Shown here: positions 17,410 to 27,646 of the stretch, piece by piece
Layout of the letters: the number at the start of each line of letters is the position of its first letter
Position numbering within the stretch: the first letter of the stretch is position 1
Assembly: GCA_001403775.1 (NCBI GenBank)
Contig: CYUG01000012.1
Coordinates: 98,632-162,631 of the forward strand
Reading direction: 5' to 3'
DNA: 64,000 nt
Source: Dermabacter indicis
GTDB taxonomy: Bacteria; Actinomycetota; Actinomycetes; Actinomycetales; Dermabacteraceae
Position numbers and translations under genes: made by a program
The notes under the pieces: generated by a model
What the model was told of the DNA's origin: nothing
Databases searched by the model: none
The model's input: only the letters and a program-made list of their open reading frames with translations

Positions 17410-18102
17410 TTATGGCGTGGCCCAGTCCACAATGCCCGCGCCTCGTTGCTCGAGGATGGCATTCGCGCGCGAGAACGGACGTGAGCCAAAGAACCCACGC
17501 CTAGCCGAAAGCGGCGACGGGTGCGCCGACGCGATAACCCCCACGCCGTTCGCGTTGAGCATCGGTGCGAGAGAGCGGGCGTCGCGCCCCCACAAAATCG
17601 CCACAAGCGGACCGCCGCGCTCGACGAGCGCCTCGATCGCGCGCATCGTGATCTCCTCCCAGCCCTTTCCGCGGTGCGAAGCGGGCGCGCCGGGCGCAAC
17701 GGTGAGGGCCCTGTTGAGGAGCATGACCCCCTGCCCCTGCCACGCCGAAAGGTCGCCGTGGTCGCTCGGCGGGATGCCGAGATCTGCCTCGCGCTCGGCA
17801 AAAATATTCTGGAGCGAGCGGGGGAGCGGACGCACATGACGCTCTACGGCAAAGCTGAGCCCAATCGGGTGACCCGGCGTGGGGTAGGGATCCTGCCCCA
17901 CGATGAGCACGCGCACGTTCGCAAGAGGTGTCTCGAATGCGCGAAAGATGCGATCGCCAGCCGGGAGGTAGTGCCGGCCGGCGCCGAGTTCGGCGCGGAG
18001 AAAATCGCCCATGGCGCGAATATTCGGTTCGACGCTCGCGAGGGCCTCGGCCCAGTCGGCGGCCATGATGTCGGTGAGCGGGGGCTGCGCGATCTCGTTC
18101 AT
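17410..18102 (-). CDS. ung: Uracil-DNA glycosylase, family 1
   Basis: Removes uracil from DNA as the first step of base excision repair. The 230-residue protein has the catalytic water-activating aspartate D71 in [16 protein letters not shown] and the H194 loop [18 protein letters not shown], both diagnostic of family 1. The ATG at 18102 gives the usual N terminus; an upstream in-frame extension lacks family similarity and would overlap the divergent DUF3263 gene. Those two starts are 36 bp apart and probably share a promoter region. Confidence 0.95.
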   Translation of the reverse strand: MNEIAQPPLTDIMAADWAEALASVEPNIRAMGDFLRAELGAGRHYLPAGDRIFRAFETPLANVRVLIVGQDPYPTPGHPIGLSFAVERHVRPLPRSLQNIFAEREADLGIPPSDHGDLSAWQGQGVMLLNRALTVAPGAPASHRGKGWEEITMRAIEALVERGGPLVAILWGRDARSLAPMLNANGVGVIASAHPSPLSARRGFFGSRPFSRANAILEQRGAGIVDWATP

Positions 18103-18138
18103 GCCACCAGCGTACGGGGCGCACCTAGACTTGACGCC

Positions 18139-18360
18139 ATGACTGATGAGTCGGAGCTGAGCGAAACCGATCGCGCGATCCTTGATCTTGAGGCGCGCGT
18201 GTATCGCAGCGCGGGCGCAAAGGAGCGCGACATCTTGCGGTTCACTGGCCTCACTCCGGCTCGCTATCACGCGCGGCTCGTGCGGCTCATGCGGGAGCCG
18301 GCGGCGGTGCGGTATGCGCCAAGTGTGGTCCGACGCTTGCTGGGGCGTACGCGTTCCTAA
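18139..18360 (+). CDS. DUF3263 domain-containing small protein
   Basis: A 73-residue actinobacterial protein of the DUF3263 family, with the signature [20 protein letters not shown] and [20 protein letters not shown], which looks like a small helix-turn-helix. Its biochemical role is unknown. It diverges from ung and precedes a LytR_C protein, an arrangement frequently conserved in Actinomycetota. The C terminus overlaps one copy of the dispersed motif (18327-18343). Confidence 0.88.
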   Translation: MTDESELSETDRAILDLEARVYRSAGAKERDILRFTGLTPARYHARLVRLMREPAAVRYAPSVVRRLLGRTRS

Positions 18361-18755
18361 TGTGGTGGACGGTGCTCCTACCCCGTAACTCCTTGTGGTG
18401 CCCGATTGTGCAATGAAGGCTGCGCTGGTCCTCTATTTCTACTTTTTTGCGACCCGCGTTTCCGACCTTCGTAGTGGCGCGCTTCAAAGCGGTGAGAAAT
18501 CGCCGCCTCACGCCGAATGGCGCGGATCTCACGACGTTATTCACCACTTCCGAAACGGGCCTGGATGCTACAGGAGGGTGCTGGGCGTAGGGGGTGCTAG
18601 AGGCGGGTGCTGGGGTGTAGGTTGGTGCTGGGATGTAGGTGGGGGCTGCAGGTGGGCGCTGGTGCGGAGGGATGCTGGAGGTGTGGGTATCAGAGGGGCG
18701 GCGCGCCGTGTCCATAATTGCGCGTTCGGCGGTCCGCTGCCGATAAAATGACCTC
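18361..18755. other. 395-bp spacer with palindromic repeat copy C, a G-rich repeat tract and a possible gene remnant
   Basis: This gap holds repeat copy C (18485-18552) and, from about 18568 to 18690, a G-rich degenerate repeat with units like GGTGCTGGGATGTAGG. On the minus strand an open frame from the ATG at 18715 reads a proline-rich peptide (MDTARRPSDTHTSSIPPHQ, then repeated PAPTY units) and continues through the palindrome. It may be the 5' stub of a lost gene truncated by the repeat, but nothing supports expression. Confidence 0.45.
18485..18552. repeat. Palindromic repeat, copy C (inverted relative to copy A)
   Basis: Read on the minus strand it begins GGAAGTGGTGAATAACG and contains GTGAGGCGGC, aligning with copy A (15171-15239) along nearly the whole element. 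The outer arms AAGTGGTGAA and TCACCGCTT are partly diverged. Confidence 0.65.
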
Positions 18756-19409
18756 GTGGCAGAGCAGAGCACGTACCCGTACGAACCGGACCAGTTTGAC
18801 CGCGAGGCCGATCAGGTGGGCGCACATGGCGCACACCGCGCCGAGGAGCCCTTTTTTAAGCGGAATCTTTCGACGATCATCGTGATCGTCGCAGCACTCG
18901 TGGCGCTCGCGCTCGTGCTGTGGGCCGTCTCTGGTCTCGGTAAGGAGAGCGAGAACACTCCCGCATCGGTGGACTCCTCAACCTCCGCGCCAGCAGATTC
19001 CAGCGAAAGCGATCCTGCCGCGAACGATAACGGCGGCGAAGGCGAGCAGCCCTCCGAGGAGGCGAGCGAGGAACCGTCCGAGGAGGCCGCACCCGAGGTC
19101 AACAAGGAAGCTCCCGTGCTCGTGCTCAATGGCAAGCGCAAGCAGGGTATGGCTGGGCGTTGGCAGAAGGCCCTCGAGGAGCAAGGTTGGACGAAGGTCG
19201 ACACCGACACGGGTAAGCGCTCCAAGAACGCCGGAGTCTTCTATAAGGACGACGAAGACCAGGCGACCGCCGAGGCCCTCGCCAAGTACGTGGGTGTCGA
19301 GGCCGAAAAGAGCGACAAGTACCGGGCGAACATCACGGTCGTCATCATCGATGAGCCGGGCGATCTTGCCGAGGCTGACGCTGAAGGTCAGGGCAGCGAC
19401 GGCGAATAG
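18756..19409 (+). CDS. LytR C-terminal domain membrane protein
   Basis: A 217-residue protein from a GTG start: cytoplasmic N terminus, one transmembrane helix (about 39-60), an acidic Ser/Glu-rich extracellular linker (about 65-115), and a LytR_C domain from about 120 onward (APVLVLNGKRKQGMAGRWQ, then YVGVEAEKSDKYRANITVVI). LytR_C domains accompany cell-envelope enzymes, but the isolated domain has no known activity. It follows DUF3263, a common actinobacterial arrangement. Confidence 0.88.
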   Translation: MAEQSTYPYEPDQFDREADQVGAHGAHRAEEPFFKRNLSTIIVIVAALVALALVLWAVSGLGKESENTPASVDSSTSAPADSSESDPAANDNGGEGEQPSEEASEEPSEEAAPEVNKEAPVLVLNGKRKQGMAGRWQKALEEQGWTKVDTDTGKRSKNAGVFYKDDEDQATAEALAKYVGVEAEKSDKYRANITVVIIDEPGDLAEADAEGQGSDGE

Positions 19410-19485
19410 CGCCCACCGCGGCACCGTTCGCAGCGGGCAACCGCCCCGAACGCCGTCACGCTCCCAGAGAAATTCCCAGCGAGCG

Positions 19486-19512
19486 TTAGCACTCTTCGCC
19501 TCCGAGTGCTTA
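19486..19512 (+). promoter_or_regulatory. CIRCE element 1 (HrcA operator) upstream of groEL
   Basis: TTAGCACTC, a 9-bp spacer, and GAGTGCTTA match the CIRCE consensus with one change. HrcA binding here represses the chaperonin gene until heat shock. Confidence 0.93.
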
Positions 19513-19519
19513 TGATGGA

Positions 19520-19546
19520 TTAGCACTCGCACGGCGTGAGTGACAA
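19520..19546 (+). promoter_or_regulatory. CIRCE element 2 upstream of groEL
   Basis: A second TTAGCACTC, 9-bp spacer and degenerate right half GAGTGACAA, 7 bp after the first element. Tandem CIRCE sites are known upstream of actinobacterial groE genes and suggest tight HrcA control. Confidence 0.85.
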
Positions 19547-19633
19547 TGGGATCTCGGCAACCGTCGGACCCCGCCCCACACGCGCCGCCGCGAGCTTTCC
19601 AGTGAGGTGAGAGCCCCACCAACCCAGACGTGA

Positions 19634-21340
<1,707 letters not shown>

Positions 21341-21357
21341 TCGCCCCTTAACTAAGA

Positions 21358-21396
21358 AAGAACCCTCGCACCGTGTGTGGTGCGGGGGTTCTTTTT
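21358..21396 (+). terminator. Intrinsic terminator after groEL
   Basis: AAGAACCCTCGCACC (21358-21372) pairs with GGTGCGGGGGTTCTT (21379-21393) with one wobble pair, followed by TTT. It lies 17 bp after the groEL stop. Confidence 0.9.
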
Positions 21397-21416
21397 CTAC
21401 CGCGAAAGGCGGCGCG

Positions 21417-21773
21417 TTAGTTTTTCTCTTCTTCTTCGCCGGGAACGCGGGTGAAAAATCCTGAGGAGAGCGCGAGCAGTTCGCGCATGAGTTCGTATTG
21501 GCCGCCGTGCATATCCCAGATCTCGTCTTCGCCGGCCGCTTCGGGGCGCTCATAAATTGATTCGGTTGCGGTGACATCGGCGAGCCAACCGTTGTCGTAG
21601 TACGCCATGAGGGGCTTCATAGCCTCGTTGTACGCCTTGATGGCCTCGAGTCCTTTGACGGCTTTTTCGTAGGCTTCGCGGGATTCTACGAGGTTGTCTT
21701 GAGCCACGGAAAGGCGGTCGAGGGCGGCCTTTTGTTCGGGGGTGTGCTCTTCGGGAGCGGCGTTAATGTTCAT
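21417..21773 (-). CDS. DUF4298 domain-containing protein
   Basis: A 118-residue acidic, helical, probably coiled-coil protein. The DUF4298 pattern is visible in AYEKAVKGLEAIKAYNEAMK, then YYDNGWLADV and WDMHGGQYELMRELLALSSG. The family is widespread in Gram-positive bacteria without known function. Its start lies 4 bp from the stop of the GNAT gene upstream, so the two are probably one transcript. Confidence 0.82.
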   Translation of the reverse strand: MNINAAPEEHTPEQKAALDRLSVAQDNLVESREAYEKAVKGLEAIKAYNEAMKPLMAYYDNGWLADVTATESIYERPEAAGEDEIWDMHGGQYELMRELLALSSGFFTRVPGEEEEKN

Positions 21774-21777
21774 GGCC

Positions 21778-22266
21778 TTAGTGTGGCACGAGCTGTTTGA
21801 CGTAGCACTGGGAAACCCCGTCCTCGGTGTAGGGCGCGAAGAGGTGGGGGAGGCGGAACCATCCGGCTTTCTCGTAGAGGGCGATGGCGTCGTGTTGGAG
21901 GCTGCCGGTGTGGAGGTAGAGCGCGGTTGCGCCGCGGGTCGAGGCTTCCTCTTCGATGTGCTCCATGAGCTGTGTCGCGACGCCTTGGCCTCGGTACTTT
22001 TTTCCGACGATAAGCCGTTTGACCTCGAGACGGTCAGGTAGTGCGCGAAGCATGACTGTACCGATGGCAGTGTTGCCGTGGACAGCGAGCAGGACGGTGA
22101 GAATGGTTTCCGGGTCGAGGGTTTCGTCGCTGCGGCCGTCATAATCGGGGTGGGCGGCGTAGTAGGCGCTGTAACGTGGTTCGAGTTCGGCGTCTTTCTC
22201 GGCGTGGAGCGCCGCGACGCGTGGGTCGTCGTAGCGGGCCCGGATGATGCGTGGTTTCTCGCTCAT
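21778..22266 (-). CDS. GNAT family N-acetyltransferase
   Basis: A 162-residue acyltransferase. The acetyl-CoA binding motif A is RLIVGKKYRGQGVATQLMEH and motif B is ALYLHTGSLQHDAIALYEKAGW. No feature identifies the substrate. It precedes and probably co-transcribes the DUF4298 gene. Confidence 0.9.
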   Translation of the reverse strand: MSEKPRIIRARYDDPRVAALHAEKDAELEPRYSAYYAAHPDYDGRSDETLDPETILTVLLAVHGNTAIGTVMLRALPDRLEVKRLIVGKKYRGQGVATQLMEHIEEEASTRGATALYLHTGSLQHDAIALYEKAGWFRLPHLFAPYTEDGVSQCYVKQLVPH

Positions 22267-22328
22267 ATCTCGATGTTAACGGGGGTGGCCCCCACTCCCG
22301 AAGGAGCGGAGGCCACACCGTTTTTTCG

Positions 22329-23026
22329 CTACTGAACGGGTCGTGAGGTGTGAGCTCGATGCTCGTTCTTGCGGCGGCGGGTCACGAGAGCCACGCCACC
22401 AGCGAGGAGCGAGGCCGCAGCGGCGAGGAGGCCGCCGGTCTCAGCACCTGTACGCGGGAGGGCGTGCCTGCCACCCTTAGCGGGAACCTCCTTGATCGGC
22501 TTGGTCGGGAGGCTGGAGCCAGCGTTGTCAGCAGAGTCATCCACCGCCGGAGTGTCGCTCATGTTGATCGTTGCAACAACGACTTCGAGCCCTCGGGTGT
22601 GGACTCGACCTCGTCGGTTACCGGGTCGTCGAACGTCGGAGCGTCCGAGACCTCTCCCTGTGTCAGATCCGTGCCCGTGCACTTCGGATCAAGGTCCTCC
22701 GACTGCGGGCTGGGTTTGCTGGTGAAGGCGAGGTCTTCGGCGTTGTAGTAGGACCTGGTGATGTTGACGGTGGTGCGACCGCTGTAGTCGTACTTGTCGG
22801 CGTCGTAGCCGGAGACTTCGATCTCGTATTCGCCCTGGGGGATGTTCTTGAACTGCTTGACGAACGGGTAGCCGGACTTACCCGCCCAGTCTGCGGTGTT
22901 GGTGTAGGTTTCGCCGTCGGCGTCGGTGAGGGTTACCTTGATGTCCTTGAGACCTTCGGGCATCGCGTGCAGGTAGCGCTGACTGGCGGAAGGGGATTCA
23001 CGCATAGCTCTCGCGTGGAAAAGCAT
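22329..23026 (-). pseudogene. Remnant of an LPXTG cell-wall-anchored surface protein (frameshifted, 5' truncated)
   Basis: The 5' portion (23026 to about 22590) encodes a Prealbumin/SpaA-like beta domain (GLKDIKVTLTDADGETYTNT, then IPQGEYEIEVSGYDADKY) and ends in the wrong frame. The 3' portion continues in another frame with a Thr/Pro-containing stem, a sortase signal LPRTG (22446-22460), a hydrophobic helix (LLAAAASLLAGGVALV) and a basic tail RRRKNEHR. The switch falls near 22585-22592. No signal peptide or large N-terminal adhesin is present upstream, so both a frameshift and loss of the 5' end are needed. It was probably a sortase-anchored pilin-like or adhesin protein. Confidence 0.78.
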
Positions 23027-23263
23027 CGGTATAGCAAGTGTGGCGGCTTTGTTGCGGGTGAGCGAGGTGCGTGAACGGGCGGTGCCGGTGGGGCTGTCGC
23101 GCGAAACTTTACTTCACAGCGTTGCGTAGCCTCTAGTTCTTAGTGGGATGGTCGGTCGCTAAGAATGGAAAAACGATTGGGTGGAAACGGATAAGAAAGA
23201 AAGGAAAGAAGTGAAACATTCAAACATATTCACCAGTGGTTTACCGTTCCATAAATAACTTGG
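23027..23263. other. Intergenic stretch without a recognisable gene
   Basis: This is AT-richer than its surroundings, with a purine run near 23180-23215 (AAGAAAGAAAGGAAAGAAG). It probably holds decayed upstream parts or the promoter of the LPXTG pseudogene; I see no intact gene or RNA. Confidence 0.4.
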
Positions 23264-23313
23264 GGAAAAGAAAACGCCGACCGGGCACCTCGAGGGTGTC
23301 GCCGGTCGGCTTT
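23264..23313 (-). terminator. Intrinsic terminator after the luciferase-like oxidoreductase gene
   Basis: Read on the minus strand, GCCGACCGG (23302-23310) and CCGGTCGGC (23276-23284) form the stem, with an inner GACACC/GGTGCC hairpin, followed by GTTTTCTTTTCC. It lies 55 bp after the stop codon. Confidence 0.85.
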
Positions 23314-23367
23314 GGTAACGAAACCATTATTGTGACAAAGAGTGACGCGGGGACTGAAGTCCGCCTC

Positions 23368-24369
23368 TCAGCCGAGCCACGCTTCTGCGAGCAGGCGCTG
23401 GCTCTCATACCGCGCCGCGGGATCGTGGAAGTAGTTCGACACGATGAACTCATCGGCGTGAGTCTCTTCCGCGAGGCGCGAAAGTTCCGCCTCGACCTTC
23501 GTGGGGGAGCCCACCGCGCGCACCGCGAGCGCCCCGTTCACACGCTCGAGCACGGGCGCGGGAAGCACCGCCGAAACCTCGGCGGGCGGCTGAATCAACT
23601 GGCGCTTGCCGGAACCGAGCGCCGCAAACGCTTGTTGCAAGGTCGAGAATTGACGCTCGGCCTCCTGATCCGTCTCGGCCACGTACACGTTCACTCCCAC
23701 CATGACGCGCGGTTTCTCGATCTGCGCGGTGGGAGCCTCAGCGTTAAACTCGCGGCGATAAAGCGCGATCGCCTCCCGGAACTGGAACGGCGCGAAGTGG
23801 CTCGCGACCGCAAACGGCAAGCCGAGCTTCGCCGCAAGGCCCGCGCCCGCGAGGGAGCTCCCCAGCACCCACATCGGCACGTTCGTGCCTTGCGCAACGT
23901 AGGCACCAATGCGATAGCGCGAAAGCGTATCGTCGCTCGCCCACGCCTGCATGTCGGCAACGGCCCTTGCGAAATCCTCGGGCTCGGCGCTCGTGCGGCC
24001 AAGGAGCTGCGCCGTCAGCGGATCCGTGCCGGGTGCGCGTCCGAGACCCAAATCGATCCTCGGGCCGTGGAACTGCGTGAGCGTGCCAAACTGCTCGATC
24101 ACCTGGAGCGGCGCATGGTTCGGGAGCATGATCCCGCCCGAACCCACGCGAATGCGCTTCGTGCGCGAGGCCGCCCGATCAATGAGGAGCGACGTCGCAT
24201 TCGAGGCGAGATTCAACGTGTTGTGGTGCTCCGCGAACCAGTACCGTGTATAGCCTTGCTCATCGGCGAGCTCGACCGCCCGCATCGACGCCTCGATCGC
24301 GTCGGCGAACGACTGGCCCTCGCTCACCCCCACGAGGTCAAGAATCGCGAGGTCAGGACGCTTAGACAT
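23368..24369 (-). CDS. LLM-class (luciferase-like) flavin-dependent monooxygenase
   Basis: A 333-residue, FMN-dependent (beta/alpha)8 enzyme of the bacterial luciferase superfamily, MsnO8-like subgroup. Typical stretches are GYTRYWFAEHHNTLNLASNA, VGSGGIMLPNHAPLQVIEQF and LGLGRAPGTDPLT. The ATG at 24369 is preceded by GGAGG at good spacing; an upstream in-frame ATG is not. The substrate cannot be inferred; the gene stands alone with its own terminator. Confidence 0.92.
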   Translation of the reverse strand: MSKRPDLAILDLVGVSEGQSFADAIEASMRAVELADEQGYTRYWFAEHHNTLNLASNATSLLIDRAASRTKRIRVGSGGIMLPNHAPLQVIEQFGTLTQFHGPRIDLGLGRAPGTDPLTAQLLGRTSAEPEDFARAVADMQAWASDDTLSRYRIGAYVAQGTNVPMWVLGSSLAGAGLAAKLGLPFAVASHFAPFQFREAIALYRREFNAEAPTAQIEKPRVMVGVNVYVAETDQEAERQFSTLQQAFAALGSGKRQLIQPPAEVSAVLPAPVLERVNGALAVRAVGSPTKVEAELSRLAEETHADEFIVSNYFHDPAARYESQRLLAEAWLG

Positions 24370-24496
24370 AGGAAACCTCCACAAAAGTGCGCTCGATGGG
24401 TGCGCGAAACCGTCGGACTCTCACCAAACGCCCTTTGAGCGCGCCGCTATTCCCTCGACTCGTCGCGCAATTGGGGTCCTATGAAAAAATGTGCCC

Positions 24497-25342
24497 ATGA
24501 CGATCACCGCAGCAGCAGACGGCTCCGCACTCGGCAACCCCGGCCCCACCGGCTGGGCCTGGTACGTGAGTGAAGACTGCTGGAGCGCCGGCGGAAGCGC
24601 GTACGGCACGAACAACATCGGCGAACTCACGGCGGTGCGTGAACTCCTCAGCCAAACCCGCGAAGCAGGCCGCGCGAGCGAGGACCTCGTGATCCTGTGC
24701 GACTCGCAGTACGTGATTAACTCCGTTACGAAATGGATGCCCGGCTGGAAAAAGAAGGGTTGGAAGAAAAAAGATGGCAAGCCCGTGCTCAACGGCGAGC
24801 TCATGAAGGCGATTGACCGCGAGATGCAGGGTCGAAACGTGCGATTCGAATGGGTCAAGGGCCACGCGGGCCACGACATGAACGAGGCCGCCGACGAGCG
24901 CGCCCGGGCCGCAGCAACCGCCTACCAGAAGGGCACGGCGCCGAATGAAGGACCCGGTTTTACGGACGGGATGCCGAACGAAGGGACCGGGGCCACCGGC
25001 GCGGTCCACTCGGGCGAAAAGCATCAGGTTCCGACGCCTGCCAGCCTCGAGCGCTCCCTCTGGTGTGAGAGCGCGCCCCCGCGCGAAAGTCTAGGGGAGA
25101 GCCCCCACCTGATCGATACGCGTGCACGAGTCATGAGCCCCGAGGAATGGGCGAAGGGTGTGGAGGCGCTGCGCGGCCGCGACGTGACGGTCGATGGCGA
25201 TGTCACTTCGCGCGAGGTGGGCCCGAACCTTCACCTGACCGACACTGTGCTTGAAGCCTCCGGGCGGCGTTTTCGCATCGTGACCCTATGGGGCGGTAAG
25301 AACCCTCGGATTCTCCACCAGCAGTGGAGCGCACTTAGCTGA
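24497..25342 (+). CDS. rnhA: Ribonuclease HI with C-terminal extension
   Basis: Cleaves RNA in RNA-DNA hybrids. Catalytic acids D8, E43, D69 and D133 and histidine H123 are all present (AADGSALGNPG, NNIGELTAV, CDSQYVINS, GHAGHDMNEAADE), with the basic handle WKKKGWKKKDG typical of type HI. The C-terminal half (about 150-281) is a variable linker followed by a small domain with HLTDTVLEASGRRFRIVTLW, which I do not recognise. A GTG two codons upstream is an alternative start. The gene converges on the histidine kinase with an 8-bp overlap of the 3' ends. Confidence 0.92.
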   Translation: MTITAAADGSALGNPGPTGWAWYVSEDCWSAGGSAYGTNNIGELTAVRELLSQTREAGRASEDLVILCDSQYVINSVTKWMPGWKKKGWKKKDGKPVLNGELMKAIDREMQGRNVRFEWVKGHAGHDMNEAADERARAAATAYQKGTAPNEGPGFTDGMPNEGTGATGAVHSGEKHQVPTPASLERSLWCESAPPRESLGESPHLIDTRARVMSPEEWAKGVEALRGRDVTVDGDVTSREVGPNLHLTDTVLEASGRRFRIVTLWGGKNPRILHQQWSALS

Positions 25343-26849
25343 GCTCGGCCGCCGGCAACTCCGCGCGGAACGTCGCACCGCCGCCATCGGTTTGATGGAT
25401 CGAGATCGTGCCGTTGTGATGCTGCATGATCGTGGCCGCGATCGAGAGGCCAAGACCAGCGCCGCCGCCTTGAGTCTGCTGGCGCTGACGCGACTCGTCG
25501 GTGCGGAAGAACCGCTCGAAAACTCTCTCGCGAATGTCGGCGGGGATGCCCTCGCCGTGATCGCGCACCTCGATGATCGCCTGGCCGTCGCGGCCGTTGC
25601 CGAGCGCGACTTCCACGGGTGAGCCCTTCGGCGTGTGCCTGTTCGCGTTACCCACAAGGTTCACAATGACTTGCCGGAGTGCAGCTTCGTCCCCGAGCAC
25701 CCCGAGCGGGGGAACGGTCTCGGGCGTGAGCACGGCGCCCGCGAGATCCACGATCGCGACCTCACGTGTAGGATCGAGCGCGCGCAAATCCTGCACGACA
25801 TCCTTCACGATCCCCGACGCGTCGAGCGGAACGAGATCGAAGGAGCGCTGCTCATCGAGCCGCGCGAGCCTCAAAAGTGATTCGACGAGCGAGCCCATGC
25901 GCTTCGCCTCGTCCTCGATGCGGCGCATTGCCTGAGCAACATCTTCTTCGCGCGGCATCGCGCCCATGCGATACAGCTCGCCGTTGCCGCGGATCGCCGC
26001 GAGGGGCGTGCGGAGTTCATGCGAGGCATCCGCCACGAAGCGCCGCATGCGCGACTGGCTCGCGAGTGCTTCCGCTTGTGATTCCGCTTGCGCCTGGAAA
26101 CCCTTCTCGAGCCGAACGAGCATCTCGTTGAGGGCTACGCTCAGCGAATGCACCTCTTGCGAGGAATAGCTCACGGGGATGCGCGTGCTGAGTGTACCCG
26201 CCGCGACGTTCTTTGCGGCCGTCTCCACATCGCGCAGCGGCTCGAGCGCATAGTGAAGCACGTAACCGCCAAGGCCCACTCCCACGAGCACCACCATCGT
26301 CCCAACAAGCACGATGATGAGCGCCATCTCGTTCATCGTCTTATCGACGGCCCTAAGCGGAAGCGCCACAAAAACTGAAGGTCCATCCGGGTCGTTCGAC
26401 GCGATCGCGCGCACGCGCCACGATTCGCGATCGCCCGCGACGAGGGTGAAGGGGTTCCCCTGCAGGGATACGACCTCTTCGCGTGTCAGCTGAGGGAACT
26501 CGAGGGCCAAGTCGCCGTCGGAATCCTGCACCACCCGCTGAATGACCCCGCCTGACTGGTCCTGCCACTCGACCACGTAATCGACGGGCGTGTACTGCGC
26601 ACTCGGTGAGCCCGTGGTGATGAGCGAAATGTTGCGGCGCGGATTCGCGATCGCGCTCGGGCTGACCGCTGCGGCGAGGTCGGCGTCGACGCTCTCAATG
26701 AGGGTCCGCTTTAACAGAAACAGCGAAAGCGCGCCCGTCACGATCGTTCCCGAAACGAGAACGAGCGCGATGAGCGCGACGATCCGGGTCCACAGGGACA
26801 CCGGGTGGCGGACTCGCGAAGGGCGGTCCTTTTTCGAGGTATCGGCCAA
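25335..26849 (-). CDS. Two-component sensor histidine kinase (HAMP, OmpR-partner type)
   Basis: A 504-residue membrane kinase: transmembrane helices at about 22-46 and 176-200 enclosing an extracellular sensor of about 130 residues, then HAMP, the HisKA phosphoacceptor H277 in FVADASHELRTPLAAIRG, and an ATPase domain with NLVGNANRHTP and the glycine boxes. The order resembles actinobacterial TcrY/PrrB-like kinases. It begins 2 bp after the response-regulator stop and is therefore co-transcribed with it. The stimulus is unknown. Confidence 0.93.
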   Translation of the reverse strand: MADTSKKDRPSRVRHPVSLWTRIVALIALVLVSGTIVTGALSLFLLKRTLIESVDADLAAAVSPSAIANPRRNISLITTGSPSAQYTPVDYVVEWQDQSGGVIQRVVQDSDGDLALEFPQLTREEVVSLQGNPFTLVAGDRESWRVRAIASNDPDGPSVFVALPLRAVDKTMNEMALIIVLVGTMVVLVGVGLGGYVLHYALEPLRDVETAAKNVAAGTLSTRIPVSYSSQEVHSLSVALNEMLVRLEKGFQAQAESQAEALASQSRMRRFVADASHELRTPLAAIRGNGELYRMGAMPREEDVAQAMRRIEDEAKRMGSLVESLLRLARLDEQRSFDLVPLDASGIVKDVVQDLRALDPTREVAIVDLAGAVLTPETVPPLGVLGDEAALRQVIVNLVGNANRHTPKGSPVEVALGNGRDGQAIIEVRDHGEGIPADIRERVFERFFRTDESRQRQQTQGGGAGLGLSIAATIMQHHNGTISIHQTDGGGATFRAELPAAELS

Positions 26850-26851
26850 GG

Positions 26852-27571
26852 TCAGCGCGGATCGGCCGGGCGCAGAACGTAGCCGATGCCCCTTTTCGTG
26901 TGAATCATGGGTTCACCGACCACGTCGATCTTGCGGCGAAGATACGAAATGTAGCTCTCGACGATGCCAACCTCGCCCGACCAGTCGTAATCCCACACGT
27001 GATCGAGGATCTGGGTCTTCGACACCACGCGGCCCGCATTCAGCATGAGGTAACGCAGCAACTTGAACTCGGTGGGGGAGAGGTCGATTGGCGAATCGGC
27101 GCGCGTGACCTCGTGCGAATCTTCATCGAGGCGAAGATCGCCCACCACGAGCGCGCTCTCGCTCGGCTCGGCAACACCCACGTGAGTGCGGCGCAGCACT
27201 GCGCGGATGCGCGCCACGACCTCTTCGAGGCTGAACGGCTTCGTCACGTAATCGTCGCCGCCAACCGTGAGGCCCGCGACCTTATCCTTCGTTTCGTCGC
27301 GTGCCGTGAGGAAGAGGATCGGGTAGTGGTGGCCCTTGTCGCGAAGGCGGCGGGTCACCGTGAAGCCGTCGATGTCGGGAAGCATGACGTCGAGAACGAT
27401 CAGATCGGGCTCGTTCTCGGTCGCCAGCTTGATGGCCTCGGCGCCATTGGAGGCCGCGAACACCTCGAAGCCCGCAAAGCGCAGGCTCGTGGCGAGAAGA
27501 TCGCGAATGTTCGGTTCATCGTCGACAACGAGGAGGCGTGCCTCGTAGTCTTGCTCCTGCTCCGTGTTCAT
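26852..27571 (-). CDS. OmpR/PhoB-family response regulator
   Basis: A 239-residue regulator partnered with the downstream kinase. The receiver domain has the acidic pocket VVDDEP, phosphoacceptor D61 in IVLDVMLPDIDG, T in FLTARDE and K in YVTKPFSLEE. The C-terminal winged helix ends with the characteristic SYISYLRRKIDVVGEPMIH and RGIGYVLRPA. Targets are not visible in the window. Confidence 0.94.
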   Translation of the reverse strand: MNTEQEQDYEARLLVVDDEPNIRDLLATSLRFAGFEVFAASNGAEAIKLATENEPDLIVLDVMLPDIDGFTVTRRLRDKGHHYPILFLTARDETKDKVAGLTVGGDDYVTKPFSLEEVVARIRAVLRRTHVGVAEPSESALVVGDLRLDEDSHEVTRADSPIDLSPTEFKLLRYLMLNAGRVVSKTQILDHVWDYDWSGEVGIVESYISYLRRKIDVVGEPMIHTKRGIGYVLRPADPR

Positions 27572-27646
27572 GGGTCAATGGTGTAACCCGAAGGTGAAGT
27601 TTCGCTGAACGTTGCCTGTGACTTGCGGGCAGGTGTGGCGAATCAG

